Both the position numbers and the translations under genes were made by a program. Source: Propionibacteriaceae bacterium (lineage in GTDB: Bacteria; Actinomycetota; Actinomycetes; Propionibacteriales; Propionibacteriaceae). From it: 5,662 nt of DNA. Below, piece after piece: positions 1 through 5,662 of the stretch. The stretch spans positions 2,424-8,085 of the forward strand of contig WRGV01000067.1 of assembly GCA_009787035.1 (NCBI GenBank), written 5' to 3'. Below the pieces are notes generated by a model. The model searched no databases, was not told where the DNA came from, and saw nothing but the letters and a program-made list of their open reading frames with translations. Numbering within the stretch: position 1 is the first letter of the stretch; every line of letters starts with the position of its first letter.

Positions 1-2
1 CT

Positions 3-497
3 CTGGGAGCCTGCACGCCCAACACAACCTATGACGTCACGCTCAGCAACGTCGTCACGAATCCCATCATCACCCACCTCTCGGACAAGTACTCCGCCGG
101 CGGTACCGACTTGACCGTCACGCGGACAGCAACCTTCAAGAGGACTGTCTCCGCCTCTGTCTCGGGAACCCTGACGGGCTCGGTCAACACATCAGTCATC
201 ATGGCCAAGGTGTCGGCCACCGCCAGCATCACCGCCGCCGCTTCCGGATCGGTTACGACGACCTCGTCCGAGTCACTCACTGCCACGGTCCAGAAGAACA
301 CAACTGGCTTCTTCTTCGATGGCCGAGTCACCGTGTCCGCCAGCTGGCAAGCCCGGCAGTGCTCGAGCTCTGGCTCCGTCACCACCATTTCCGGCTATGT
401 GACCAGCTTCAACACGATCGCCGTCAAGGGGTACCAGTCGTGCAACAGCAACGCCAATGAGGCTGTCTCGCAGCAAGTCAAGAAGCAGTTCTGTTAG
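3..497 (+). CDS. Partial Ser/Thr-rich, probably exported beta-strand-rich protein (3' end)
   Basis: The reading frame is open from the left edge to a TAG at 495-497, so 164 C-terminal residues are visible and the start lies outside the window. I do not recognise the protein. Ser, Thr, Val and Ala dominate. Residues about 37-95 alternate small polar and hydrophobic residues, as in long amphipathic beta-strands. A short hydrophobic stretch (SVIMAKV, residues 64-70) interrupts them, followed by an FFFDG turn (103-107) and W115. There are four cysteines (4, 120, 147 and 164, the last residue), suggesting an oxidised, extracellular protein. The first visible residues, LGAC, also fit a lipobox, which would make this a small lipoprotein almost complete in the window; that is a guess. 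The pattern recalls the membrane-inserting hairpin of aerolysin/ETX-MTX2-type pore formers, but similar secreted proteins of unknown role occur in actinomycetes. Codon use is less GC-biased than in the transporter genes. Coding status is likely; function is unknown. Confidence 0.75.
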   Translation: MGACTPNTTYDVTLSNVVTNPIITHLSDKYSAGGTDLTVTRTATFKRTVSASVSGTLTGSVNTSVIMAKVSATASITAAASGSVTTTSSESLTATVQKNTTGFFFDGRVTVSASWQARQCSSSGSVTTISGYVTSFNTIAVKGYQSCNSNANEAVSQQVKKQFC

Positions 498-542
498 GAA
501 CAGCCGCCAACCCCGGCTCAAGCCGCCACAGACCAAGTCAAC

Positions 543-587
543 ATGAACGGGTGGAGTGCAACTCTCATGAGTACTCCACCCGTTCAT
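543..587 (+). terminator. Perfect 15-bp hairpin after the partial gene, likely terminator
   Basis: Positions 543-557 (ATGAACGGGTGGAGT) and 573-587 (ACTCCACCCGTTCAT) are exact reverse complements. The stem can extend by a G-T and a C-G pair (558/572, 559/571), leaving an 11-base loop. It starts 45 bases after the stop of the upstream gene. The downstream side is only mildly T-rich (CATCTTCT) with no true U-tract, which is common for actinobacterial terminators. Because the stem is symmetrical it could act in either direction. The loop also contains the palindrome CTCATGAG (564-571), probably by chance. Confidence 0.75.
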
Positions 588-624
588 CGCATCTTCTACG
601 GGACATGCGGAATCGCACCCGATT

Positions 625-813
625 ATGGAGTCGAGGCAGCAGCACGCTGTGGATGGACTATTCGCATCCAGTGAAGAGAAACTGTTTAGGGCCGACTCAC
701 CCGAGGGCCGTATCCAGTCTCAGTATACGGACATACTTGCTCACTTTCTGGAACTAGGGCAAGCTAAAAACGCAACCGAACTCGAATCTGTCGACACGAT
801 GACGTTCGCATGA
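625..813 (+). CDS. Doubtful small ORF (62 residues) upstream of the transporter operon
   Basis: An ATG at 625 opens a 62-residue frame ending in TGA at 811-813, only 18 bases before the receptor start. The predicted peptide is acidic and looks partly helical (stretches such as SQYTDILAHFLELGQAKN), which is more protein-like than most chance frames. However, I see no SD before the ATG. Third-position GC is close to half, far below the neighbouring transporter genes, and the frame also stays open upstream of the ATG towards the hairpin at 543-587. It may be a chance ORF in an AT-richer regulatory spacer, a decayed gene remnant, or a small leader peptide. No function can be assigned. Confidence 0.2.
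   Translation: MESRQQHAVDGLFASSEEKLFRADSPEGRIQSQYTDILAHFLELGQAKNATELESVDTMTFA
708..730. promoter_or_regulatory. Inverted repeat CCGTAT-N11-ATACGG, candidate operator
   Basis: CCGTAT at 708-713 and ATACGG at 725-730 are exact reverse complements separated by 11 bases. A further short repeat overlaps the right arm (GTAT 723-726, ATAC 733-736). The site lies about 100-125 bases before the receptor start, in the AT-richer part of the 334-base spacer, where a promoter and regulator site are expected. I could not find a convincing -35/-10 pair; AT-rich patches such as TATACG (724-729) and TAAAAA (765-770) are only weak -10 candidates. Six-base arms can arise by chance. Confidence 0.25.
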
Positions 814-820
814 ACCACCT

Positions 821-826
821 AAGGAG
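821..826 (+). promoter_or_regulatory. Ribosome binding site of the receptor gene
   Basis: AAGGAG lies five bases before the ATG at 832 and fixes that start. The rest of the 498-831 spacer holds the hairpin at 543-587, the doubtful small ORF at 625-813, the inverted repeat at 708-730 and the palindrome TGTCGACA at 789-796. I see nothing else there. Confidence 0.85.
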
Positions 827-831
827 TACCT

Positions 832-2523
832 ATGAAGCAATTCAAACCAGTTCCGCTTCTTTCCCTCCGCCGCGTCGGCGTGGGCCTTCTGGCCGCGACG
901 ACCCTGTTCAGCATGGTTGCCTGCAGCCAGAACACCAACAGCAACACCAGCGCGTCGTCCACGGCCAATCCGAACGACGTCACCCTCACCGTGCGCGGCT
1001 GTACGCCGCAGAACCCCCTGCTCCCCACCGATACCAACGAGACGTGTGGCGGCAACATCCTCGACGCCTCGGAAGCCAAGCTGATCCACTACAACTCCAC
1101 CACCGCAGCACCCGAGCTCGACATCGCGCAGTCGATCACGACGACCGACGCCATCACGTGGGACATCAAGCTCAAGCAGGGCTACAAGTTCCAAGACGGC
1201 ACCGAGGTCAAGGCCCAGAACTTCGTCAACGCGTGGAACTGGGGCGCCTACGGCCCCAACGCCCAGCTCAACTCGTACTTCTTCGCGATGATCAAGGGCT
1301 ACGACGACGAGCAGTGCACCGACGCCAAGTGCAGCACCAAGCCCAAGGCCGACACCATGAGCGGCCTCAAAGTCGTCAACGACTACGAGTTCACGATCAC
1401 GTGCTCCAGCCCGACCTCCAACCTGGAGACCCGCCTGGGCTACACGGCGTTCGCCCCGCAGCCCGACTCGTTCTTCGCCGACACGAGCGCCAACAAGGCG
1501 AACTTCACCAAGGCCCCGATCGCGGCCGGCCCCTACCAGGTCACGCAGGTCAGCGACACGCAGTTCACGCTGAAGAAGTTTGCAGGCTACTCCGGCAAGT
1601 ACCCGGGCGTCGTCGGCACCCTCATCTTCAAGGTCTACACCGACATGAACACGGCCTACGCCGACGTCGTCGCCAACAACCTCGATCTTGACGACACTAT
1701 CCCTTCTGACGACCTGGTCGGCAACCTATGGCAGAAGGACCTGGTGCAGGCGGACGGCTCGCCCCGCAACGGCTCGGCGACCACCGGCGTCATCGACGTA
1801 CTGTCGTTCGCGCCAGCCAAGGTCGATCCGGGCATGGCAGACATCCGCATCCGCGAGGCGCTGTCGATGGCCATCGACCGCGCCAGCATCACCAAGACCG
1901 TGTTCAACGGGGCACGCACCCCGGCGACCGGCTGGGTCTCCCCCGTGGTCGACGGCTACAAGGCCGGCGCCTGTGGCCAGTGGTGCACCTACGACGCCGC
2001 CGAAGCCAAGCAGCTCTACCAGGCCGCGGGCGGTTACCCCGGTGGAACCATCAACCTGTGGATCAACGGCGATGGCGGCCACGGCCCGTGGGCCACGGCC
2101 GTGTGCAACTCGATCAAGAACACGCTGGGGCTCAACTGCGTCGTGCAGACCACGCCCGACTTCGCCACCCTGCGTGACAAGATCAACAACCGCCAACTCA
2201 CCGGCATGTACCGCGGCAGTTGGCAGATGGACTACCCGTCGATCGAGAACTTCCTGACCCCGATCTACGCCACGGGCGCCTCGTCCAACGACACCGACTA
2301 CTCCAACCCGACGTTCGACTCGCTGCTGAAGCAGGCGGCCGCGCAGACCGATCCCGACAAGGCCAACGAGGTCTACCAGCAGGCCGAGGCACTGCTGGGC
2401 AAAGATATGCCCACCACTCCGCTGTGGTACCGCGCCACACAGTTCGGCTGGTCGGACAAGATCAAGTCCATCAAGATGACGCCGTTCTCGGAGTTCGACT
2501 TCGGCTCCGTCGTCCTAAACTGA
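832..2523 (+). CDS. Peptide ABC transporter solute-binding lipoprotein (OppA/DppA type, SBP family 5)
   Basis: This is the receptor of the importer: a lipid-anchored protein on the outer face of the membrane that captures peptides and passes them to the permeases. It has 563 residues, normal for the family. Residues 1-31 form a lipoprotein signal: basic start, hydrophobic core (about 15-27) and lipobox MVAC with C31 as the lipidated residue. A Ser/Asn/Thr-rich linker (32-49) follows. Family marks are the TPQNPLLP stretch (58-65, typical of actinobacterial members), FQDGTEVKA (120-128), the IREALSMAIDR stretch (340-350) and PLWYR (530-534). The mature part has nine further cysteines: 57, 72, 162, 167, 191, 381, 385, 425 and 436. 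Several are close enough to pair as disulfides. The gene is first in the operon and is followed by a strong hairpin. R13-R14 sits before the hydrophobic core, but no full Tat motif is present. Related receptors bind nickel or sugars, so the peptide substrate is inferred from the whole operon and not proven. Confidence 0.95.
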   Translation: MKQFKPVPLLSLRRVGVGLLAATTLFSMVACSQNTNSNTSASSTANPNDVTLTVRGCTPQNPLLPTDTNETCGGNILDASEAKLIHYNSTTAAPELDIAQSITTTDAITWDIKLKQGYKFQDGTEVKAQNFVNAWNWGAYGPNAQLNSYFFAMIKGYDDEQCTDAKCSTKPKADTMSGLKVVNDYEFTITCSSPTSNLETRLGYTAFAPQPDSFFADTSANKANFTKAPIAAGPYQVTQVSDTQFTLKKFAGYSGKYPGVVGTLIFKVYTDMNTAYADVVANNLDLDDTIPSDDLVGNLWQKDLVQADGSPRNGSATTGVIDVLSFAPAKVDPGMADIRIREALSMAIDRASITKTVFNGARTPATGWVSPVVDGYKAGACGQWCTYDAAEAKQLYQAAGGYPGGTINLWINGDGGHGPWATAVCNSIKNTLGLNCVVQTTPDFATLRDKINNRQLTGMYRGSWQMDYPSIENFLTPIYATGASSNDTDYSNPTFDSLLKQAAAQTDPDKANEVYQQAEALLGKDMPTTPLWYRATQFGWSDKIKSIKMTPFSEFDFGSVVLN

Positions 2524-2543
2524 GCACCGACATCTGACACGGC

Positions 2544-2579
2544 ACGCTGGGCGGGGGCCCTCGCGCTCCCGCCCAGCGT
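2544..2579 (+). terminator. GC-rich hairpin between receptor and permease genes (attenuator or mRNA stabiliser)
   Basis: ACGCTGGGCGGG at 2544-2555 pairs perfectly with CCCGCCCAGCGT at 2568-2579. A G-T, a G-C and a C-G pair extend the stem to 15 pairs with a six-base loop. It begins 20 bases after the receptor stop and is followed by a pyrimidine-rich stretch (TGCCTTTCATTCATCC). By position it would end part of the transcription or protect the receptor mRNA from 3' decay, giving more receptor than permease. Because the next gene is 161 bases away with no evident promoter, partial read-through is the simplest reading. Confidence 0.8.
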
Positions 2580-2643
2580 TGCCTTTCATTCATCCACCGC
2601 CGGCTCCGCCCGCACCCCGGGGCGCACGGCATCCAGTTGACTC

Positions 2644-2663
2644 GCGCCGCATCGCAGCGGCGC
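2644..2663 (+). promoter_or_regulatory. Small hairpin just upstream of the permease SD
   Basis: GCGCCGC (2644-2650) and GCGGCGC (2657-2663) are exact reverse complements with a six-base loop, ending six bases before the SD at 2670. It could influence ribosome access to the first permease gene, but such a short GC-only stem is expected at some rate by chance in this DNA. Confidence 0.3.
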
Positions 2664-2669
2664 CTCGGG

Positions 2670-2679
2670 AAGGAGGTGA
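2670..2679 (+). promoter_or_regulatory. Near-perfect Shine-Dalgarno of the first permease gene
   Basis: AAGGAGGTGA matches the 16S rRNA 3' end along its whole length. It places the start at GTG 2685, eight bases after the GGAGG core, and argues against the TTG further upstream at 2637. It is the strongest ribosome site in the window and may compensate for transcripts lost at the hairpin before it. Confidence 0.9.
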
Positions 2680-2684
2680 CCACC

Positions 2685-3608
2685 GTGGGCAAGTTCATCA
2701 CCCGACGCCTGCTCCAGATGATCCCCGTGCTGATCGGCACGACGCTGCTGCTGTACTTCCTGGCGTTCGCCATGCCCGGCGACCCCACCGCTGGCCTGTG
2801 CGGTGACCGCCAGTGCCCCGCCCAGTACGTGGCCCAATTCCGGGCCGAATACCATCTGGACGACCCGTTCTTCATGCAGTACCTCAACTACCTCAACAAC
2901 CTGGTGCACGGCAACTTCGGCGTGCTGCTCAACGGCCACACCGTCGTGCAGGAGCTCGCAGTCCGCTACCCCAACACCGTCAAGCTCGCCGTCATCGCCG
3001 TCATCTTCGAGGCCGTGGTCGGCATGGCCGCCGGCATCCTGGCGGGCATCCGCAAGGGCGGGTTCATCGACACGCTGGTCACGCTGTTCACGCTGCTGCT
3101 GCTCTCGATCCCCGTCTTCGTCATCGGCTCGCTGGCCCAGCTGGTGTTCGGCATCAAGCTCGGCTGGTTCCCCGTCACGGCCGGCGATGGCGGCCTGTAT
3201 TCGCTGCTGATGCCCGGCCTCGTGCTCGGTGCCCTGTCGCTGGCCTACTCGACCCGGCTGACCCGCACGTCGCTGGTCGAGAACCTGCGCGCCGACTACG
3301 TCCGCACCGCCAAGGCCAAGGGCCTGTCGAACGCGCGGGCCATCGGCATCCACGCGCTGCGCAACTCGCTGCTGCCCGTCATCACCTACATCGGCGCCAG
3401 CTTCGGCGGCCTGATGGGGGGCGCGATCGTCACCGAGCGGCTGTTCAACATCCAGGGCATCGGCCTGCTCATCTGGAACGGCATCCTGCAAAAGCAGCGC
3501 GTCGCCATCGTCGGGCCCGTCACGGTGCTCGTGCTGGTGTTCCTGCTGGCCAACCTGATTGTGGACGTGCTGTACGCCGTCCTGGATCCGAGGATCAGCC
3601 ATGACTGA
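2685..3608 (+). CDS. Peptide ABC transporter permease, OppB/DppB type
   Basis: This is the first of two membrane subunits that form the peptide channel. It has 307 residues from the GTG chosen by the SD at 2670-2679, the usual family length. The N-terminus has the typical basic-then-hydrophobic pattern (FITRRLLQMIPVLIG), with membrane segment 1 at about 12-30, followed by the family motif PGDP (31-34). C39 and C44 lie in the loop after segment 1, expected outside the cell, and may form a disulfide. Further hydrophobic segments are at about 100-125, 130-160 and 170-190, with a last one near the C-terminus (about 275-300). The EAA-type coupling loop that contacts the ATPase starts near DYVRTAKAKG (204-213). 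The end, LDPRIS, is typical of the family. Its last eight bases overlap the next gene, so the two are probably translationally coupled. A dppB/oppB name is not chosen because the substrate is unknown. Confidence 0.95.
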   Translation: MGKFITRRLLQMIPVLIGTTLLLYFLAFAMPGDPTAGLCGDRQCPAQYVAQFRAEYHLDDPFFMQYLNYLNNLVHGNFGVLLNGHTVVQELAVRYPNTVKLAVIAVIFEAVVGMAAGILAGIRKGGFIDTLVTLFTLLLLSIPVFVIGSLAQLVFGIKLGWFPVTAGDGGLYSLLMPGLVLGALSLAYSTRLTRTSLVENLRADYVRTAKAKGLSNARAIGIHALRNSLLPVITYIGASFGGLMGGAIVTERLFNIQGIGLLIWNGILQKQRVAIVGPVTVLVLVFLLANLIVDVLYAVLDPRISHD

Positions 3609-4551
3609 GATCGTGACAGCGGCCACGCCGCGCCCGGACGAACCCGCCAGCCGCGAGCAGGCGCGCTCGCTGTGGACGGACGCCTGGGACATCATGCGCC
3701 GGCGCCCCATCTTCTGGATCGCCATGGTGCTCATCGTCGTCTTCGTGCTCATGGCCGTCTGGCCCGCGCTGTTCCGCGCCGACAACCCGCTGCTGCCCAA
3801 CATGTGCCTGCTCGAACGGGCCCGCCAGGCCCCGGGCGTCGGCGGCTCGGCATTCGGCTTCGACTCGCAGGGCTGCTCGATCTACGACCAGACGATCTAC
3901 GGCGCGCGGGCGTCCATCCTCGTCGGCATCATCACCACCATCGTCGCCTCGGTGTTCGGCGCGATCCTCGGCACGATCGCCGGCTACCTGGAGGGCTGGG
4001 TCGATGCCGTGCTGTCGCGCATCGCCGACGTCTTCTTCGCGCTGCCGCTGCTGCTGGGCGCCATCGTCATCATGACGGCGCTGCCCACCCCGTCCAGCCC
4101 CTCGACCGGCAACTACTGGCTGTCGATCTTCCGCGTCGTGCTCGCCATGGCGCTGCTCGGGTGGCCGTACCCGTTCCGCATCATGCGGTCGGCGGTGATC
4201 CAGGTCAAACCCAACGAGTACGTGCTCGCCGCCCGCGCGCTGGGCGCCAGCCCGCTGCGCATGGTGACCTCGCACGTCGTCCCCAACTCGCTGTCGCCGG
4301 TGATCGTCGTGGCCACCAACGACCTGGGCAGCTACATCGCCACCGAGGCGACGCTGAGCTTCCTGGGCGTCGGGCTGCCGAGCTGGATCGTGTCGTGGGG
4401 CGGATCGATCTCGAACGCCTCCAGCCTCGGGCTGATCCGGCAGGCGCCGTTCATGCTGCTGTTCCCGTCGCTGTTCCTGTGCCTGACCATTCTGTCGTTC
4501 ATCATGCTGGGCGAGGTCGTGCGCGACGCCCTGGATCCGAAGCTGAGGTGA
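3601..4551 (+). CDS. Peptide ABC transporter permease, OppC/DppC type
   Basis: This is the second channel subunit and partner of the permease encoded just before it. It has 316 residues from ATG 3601, chosen because GAGGA (3590-3594) lies six bases upstream; the start overlaps the previous stop by eight bases. A cytoplasmic N-terminal stretch (1-35) leads into membrane segment 1 (about 38-56), as in the OppC N-terminal domain. An outside segment follows with C69 and C92; the second is in the FGFDSQGCSIYDQ motif region that precedes the transport domain. Hydrophobic segments of the binding-protein-dependent transport domain follow. The EAA loop is at 206-229 (EYVLAARALGAS then PN at 228-229). 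The C-terminus VRDALDPKLR is typical. The GAGG near its stop also serves as the SD of the ATPase gene. Confidence 0.95.
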   Translation: MTEIVTAATPRPDEPASREQARSLWTDAWDIMRRRPIFWIAMVLIVVFVLMAVWPALFRADNPLLPNMCLLERARQAPGVGGSAFGFDSQGCSIYDQTIYGARASILVGIITTIVASVFGAILGTIAGYLEGWVDAVLSRIADVFFALPLLLGAIVIMTALPTPSSPSTGNYWLSIFRVVLAMALLGWPYPFRIMRSAVIQVKPNEYVLAARALGASPLRMVTSHVVPNSLSPVIVVATNDLGSYIATEATLSFLGVGLPSWIVSWGGSISNASSLGLIRQAPFMLLFPSLFLCLTILSFIMLGEVVRDALDPKLR

Positions 4552-4556
4552 GTCGC

Positions 4557-5662
4557 ATGGTGACCCCGAACAATCCCATCAACCCGCCCGGCTTCGTCGG
4601 CGGGCATCCGGCCTCCCCCGATGCGGCCGAGACCATCGGCCCGGTCGCCACGACGGTCATGGCCCTGGACGCCACCGAGCCGCCCGTGCTCGGCCGGGCG
4701 ATGAAGCGTCGTCCGTACCTCAAGGGCACCGTCGTGCTGCCATCCGACCACGCCTGGACGCCGCACGAGGGCGAGCACCTGCTCGACGTGCGCGACCTGC
4801 AGGTCGAGTTCCGCATGCGCGAGGGCGTAGCACACGCGATCAACGGCGTGTCGTTCCACCTCGACCAGGGCGAGACGCTGGCGATCCTCGGCGAATCGGG
4901 CTCCGGCAAGTCCGTGACCGCGCAGGCCATCATGGGCATCCTCGACACCCCGCCCGGATATGTGACCGGCGGCCAGGTGTTCTACTGCGGCACCGACCTG
5001 CTGACGCTGGCCGAGAAATCGCGCCGGCGCGTGCGCGGCGCGCAGATCGCGATGATCTTCCAGGACGCACTGTCGGCCCTGAACCCCGTGTTCACCGTCG
5101 GCAACCAGATCGCCGAGATGTTCCGCGTGCACCAGCACATGAACCGCGCCGACGCCGAGAAGCAGGCCATCTCGCTCATGGAACGCGTGCACATCCCCGC
5201 CGCGGCGCAGCGCGTGCGCTCGTACCCGCACCAGTTCTCCGGCGGCATGCGCCAGCGCATCATGATCGCCATGGCCATCGCGCTCAACCCGGCGGTGCTG
5301 ATTGCGGACGAGCCGACCACCGCGCTCGACGTGACGGTGCAGGCTCAGATCATGAGCCTGTTGCAGGAGCTGCAGGCCGAGCGCAACATGGGGCTGATCC
5401 TGATCACGCACGATCTGGGCGTGGTGGCCAACGTGGCCGACCGCATCGCGGTGATGTACGCCGGACGCCTGGTCGAGACCGCGCCCGTGGGGCCACTGTA
5501 CGCAAACCCGCGGCATCCGTACACGCAAGGTCTGCTGGAATCGGTGCCGCGCCTGGACACCAAGCTCGGCGAAATGCTGCCCGCCATCGGCGGCCTGCCG
5601 CCCAGCCTGCTGTCCATGCCGAGGGGCTGCCCGTTCCACCCGCGGTGCAAGTACGCCGTCGA
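4557..5662 (+). CDS. Peptide ABC transporter ATPase, OppD/DppD type (3' end cut by window)
   Basis: This is the ATP-hydrolysing subunit on the cytoplasmic side; 368 residues are visible and the frame runs off the right edge. All ABC motifs are intact: Walker A GESGSGKS (112-119), Q-loop Q169, signature SGGMRQ (228-233), Walker B with D251-E252 in the ADEPTTALD stretch, and H-loop H285. The C-terminal oligopeptide/dipeptide extension is present: NPRHPYTQGLL, then CPFHPRC with C358 and C364, a motif that in some DppD proteins helps bind a 4Fe-4S cluster. The start at ATG 4557 is supported by GAGG (4545-4548), eight bases upstream. An in-frame GTG at 4548 overlapping the previous stop (GTGA) is a weaker option. 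About 75 residues precede the ABC domain, much longer than in E. coli DppD; they are Pro/Ala-rich early on, and their codon use is as GC-biased as the rest, so they look coding. A second ATPase (DppF/OppF type) is expected next, beyond the window. Confidence 0.95.
   Translation, partial: MVTPNNPINPPGFVGGHPASPDAAETIGPVATTVMALDATEPPVLGRAMKRRPYLKGTVVLPSDHAWTPHEGEHLLDVRDLQVEFRMREGVAHAINGVSFHLDQGETLAILGESGSGKSVTAQAIMGILDTPPGYVTGGQVFYCGTDLLTLAEKSRRRVRGAQIAMIFQDALSALNPVFTVGNQIAEMFRVHQHMNRADAEKQAISLMERVHIPAAAQRVRSYPHQFSGGMRQRIMIAMAIALNPAVLIADEPTTALDVTVQAQIMSLLQELQAERNMGLILITHDLGVVANVADRIAVMYAGRLVETAPVGPLYANPRHPYTQGLLESVPRLDTKLGEMLPAIGGLPPSLLSMPRGCPFHPRCKYAV

Noticed and set aside
111..497. TTG at 111 as the start of the first gene
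   Set aside because: The frame is open back to the window edge with the same composition and there is no SD, so the gene is truncated by the window rather than starting there.
789..796. Palindrome TGTCGACA before the receptor gene
   Set aside because: An eight-base palindrome alone is too short and no second copy or spaced partner is visible, so I do not call it an operator.
2637..2665. TTGACT as a -35 box of an internal promoter for the permeases
   Set aside because: No -10-like sequence lies 16-18 bases downstream; the stretch there is GC-only.
2637..2684. TTG at 2637 as start of the first permease
   Set aside because: It would add 16 residues translated from the small hairpin and the SD itself. 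The GTG at 2685 has a near-perfect SD at the right distance and gives the usual family N-terminus.
2586..3803. Long minus-strand open frame (405 codons) opposite the permease genes
   Set aside because: It is a shadow of GC-biased codons on the + strand. Its product is a low-complexity mix rich in Gln, His, Asp and Arg with no recognisable domain, and the + strand carries clear permeases.
3581..4540. Direct repeat CCTGGATCCGA at 3581-3591 and 4530-4540
   Set aside because: Both copies encode the conserved Leu-Asp-Pro near the C-terminus of the two permeases, so family conservation explains it rather than a recombination or mobile element repeat.
4332..5639. Long minus-strand open frame (435 codons) opposite the ATPase
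   Set aside because: Same reason: an antisense shadow of a gene with intact ABC motifs.

Overview
The window is GC-rich DNA with strongly G/C-biased third codon positions, good Shine-Dalgarno (SD) sequences and the protein family features of an actinomycete (Actinomycetota). I cannot name a genus from the sequence. It is dominated by one textbook locus: the 5' part of an oligopeptide/dipeptide (Opp/Dpp-type) ABC importer operon, all on the + strand.

Layout: (1) Positions 3-497 hold the 3' end of an unrelated gene, cut by the left window edge. It encodes a Ser/Thr/Val-rich, probably exported, beta-strand-rich protein with four cysteines. (2) Positions 498-831 are a spacer of lower GC. It holds a perfect 15-bp hairpin that probably terminates the upstream gene, a small ORF of doubtful status (625-813), a short inverted repeat that could be an operator, and the SD of the next gene. 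(3) Positions 832-2523 encode the lipoprotein solute-binding receptor. (4) Positions 2524-2684 carry a strong GC-rich hairpin right after the receptor stop, a second small hairpin and a near-perfect SD. (5) Positions 2685-3608 and 3601-4551 encode the two membrane permeases, which overlap by 8 bases. (6) Positions 4557-5662 encode the first ATPase, cut by the right edge just after the second cysteine of its C-terminal motif.

How the genes work together: the receptor is lipid-anchored outside the membrane and captures a peptide (exact substrate unknown). The two permeases form the channel, and the ATPase, probably with a second one encoded beyond the window, powers import. The hairpin between receptor and permease genes suggests that the receptor is made in excess of the membrane parts, which is usual for such operons.

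I see no CRISPR array, transposase, tRNA, rRNA or obviously new system. The points most worth a second look are the truncated pore-former-like protein at the left edge, the low-GC small ORF before the operon, the approximately 75-residue N-terminal extension on the ATPase, and the paired outward-facing cysteines shared by the receptor and both permeases.
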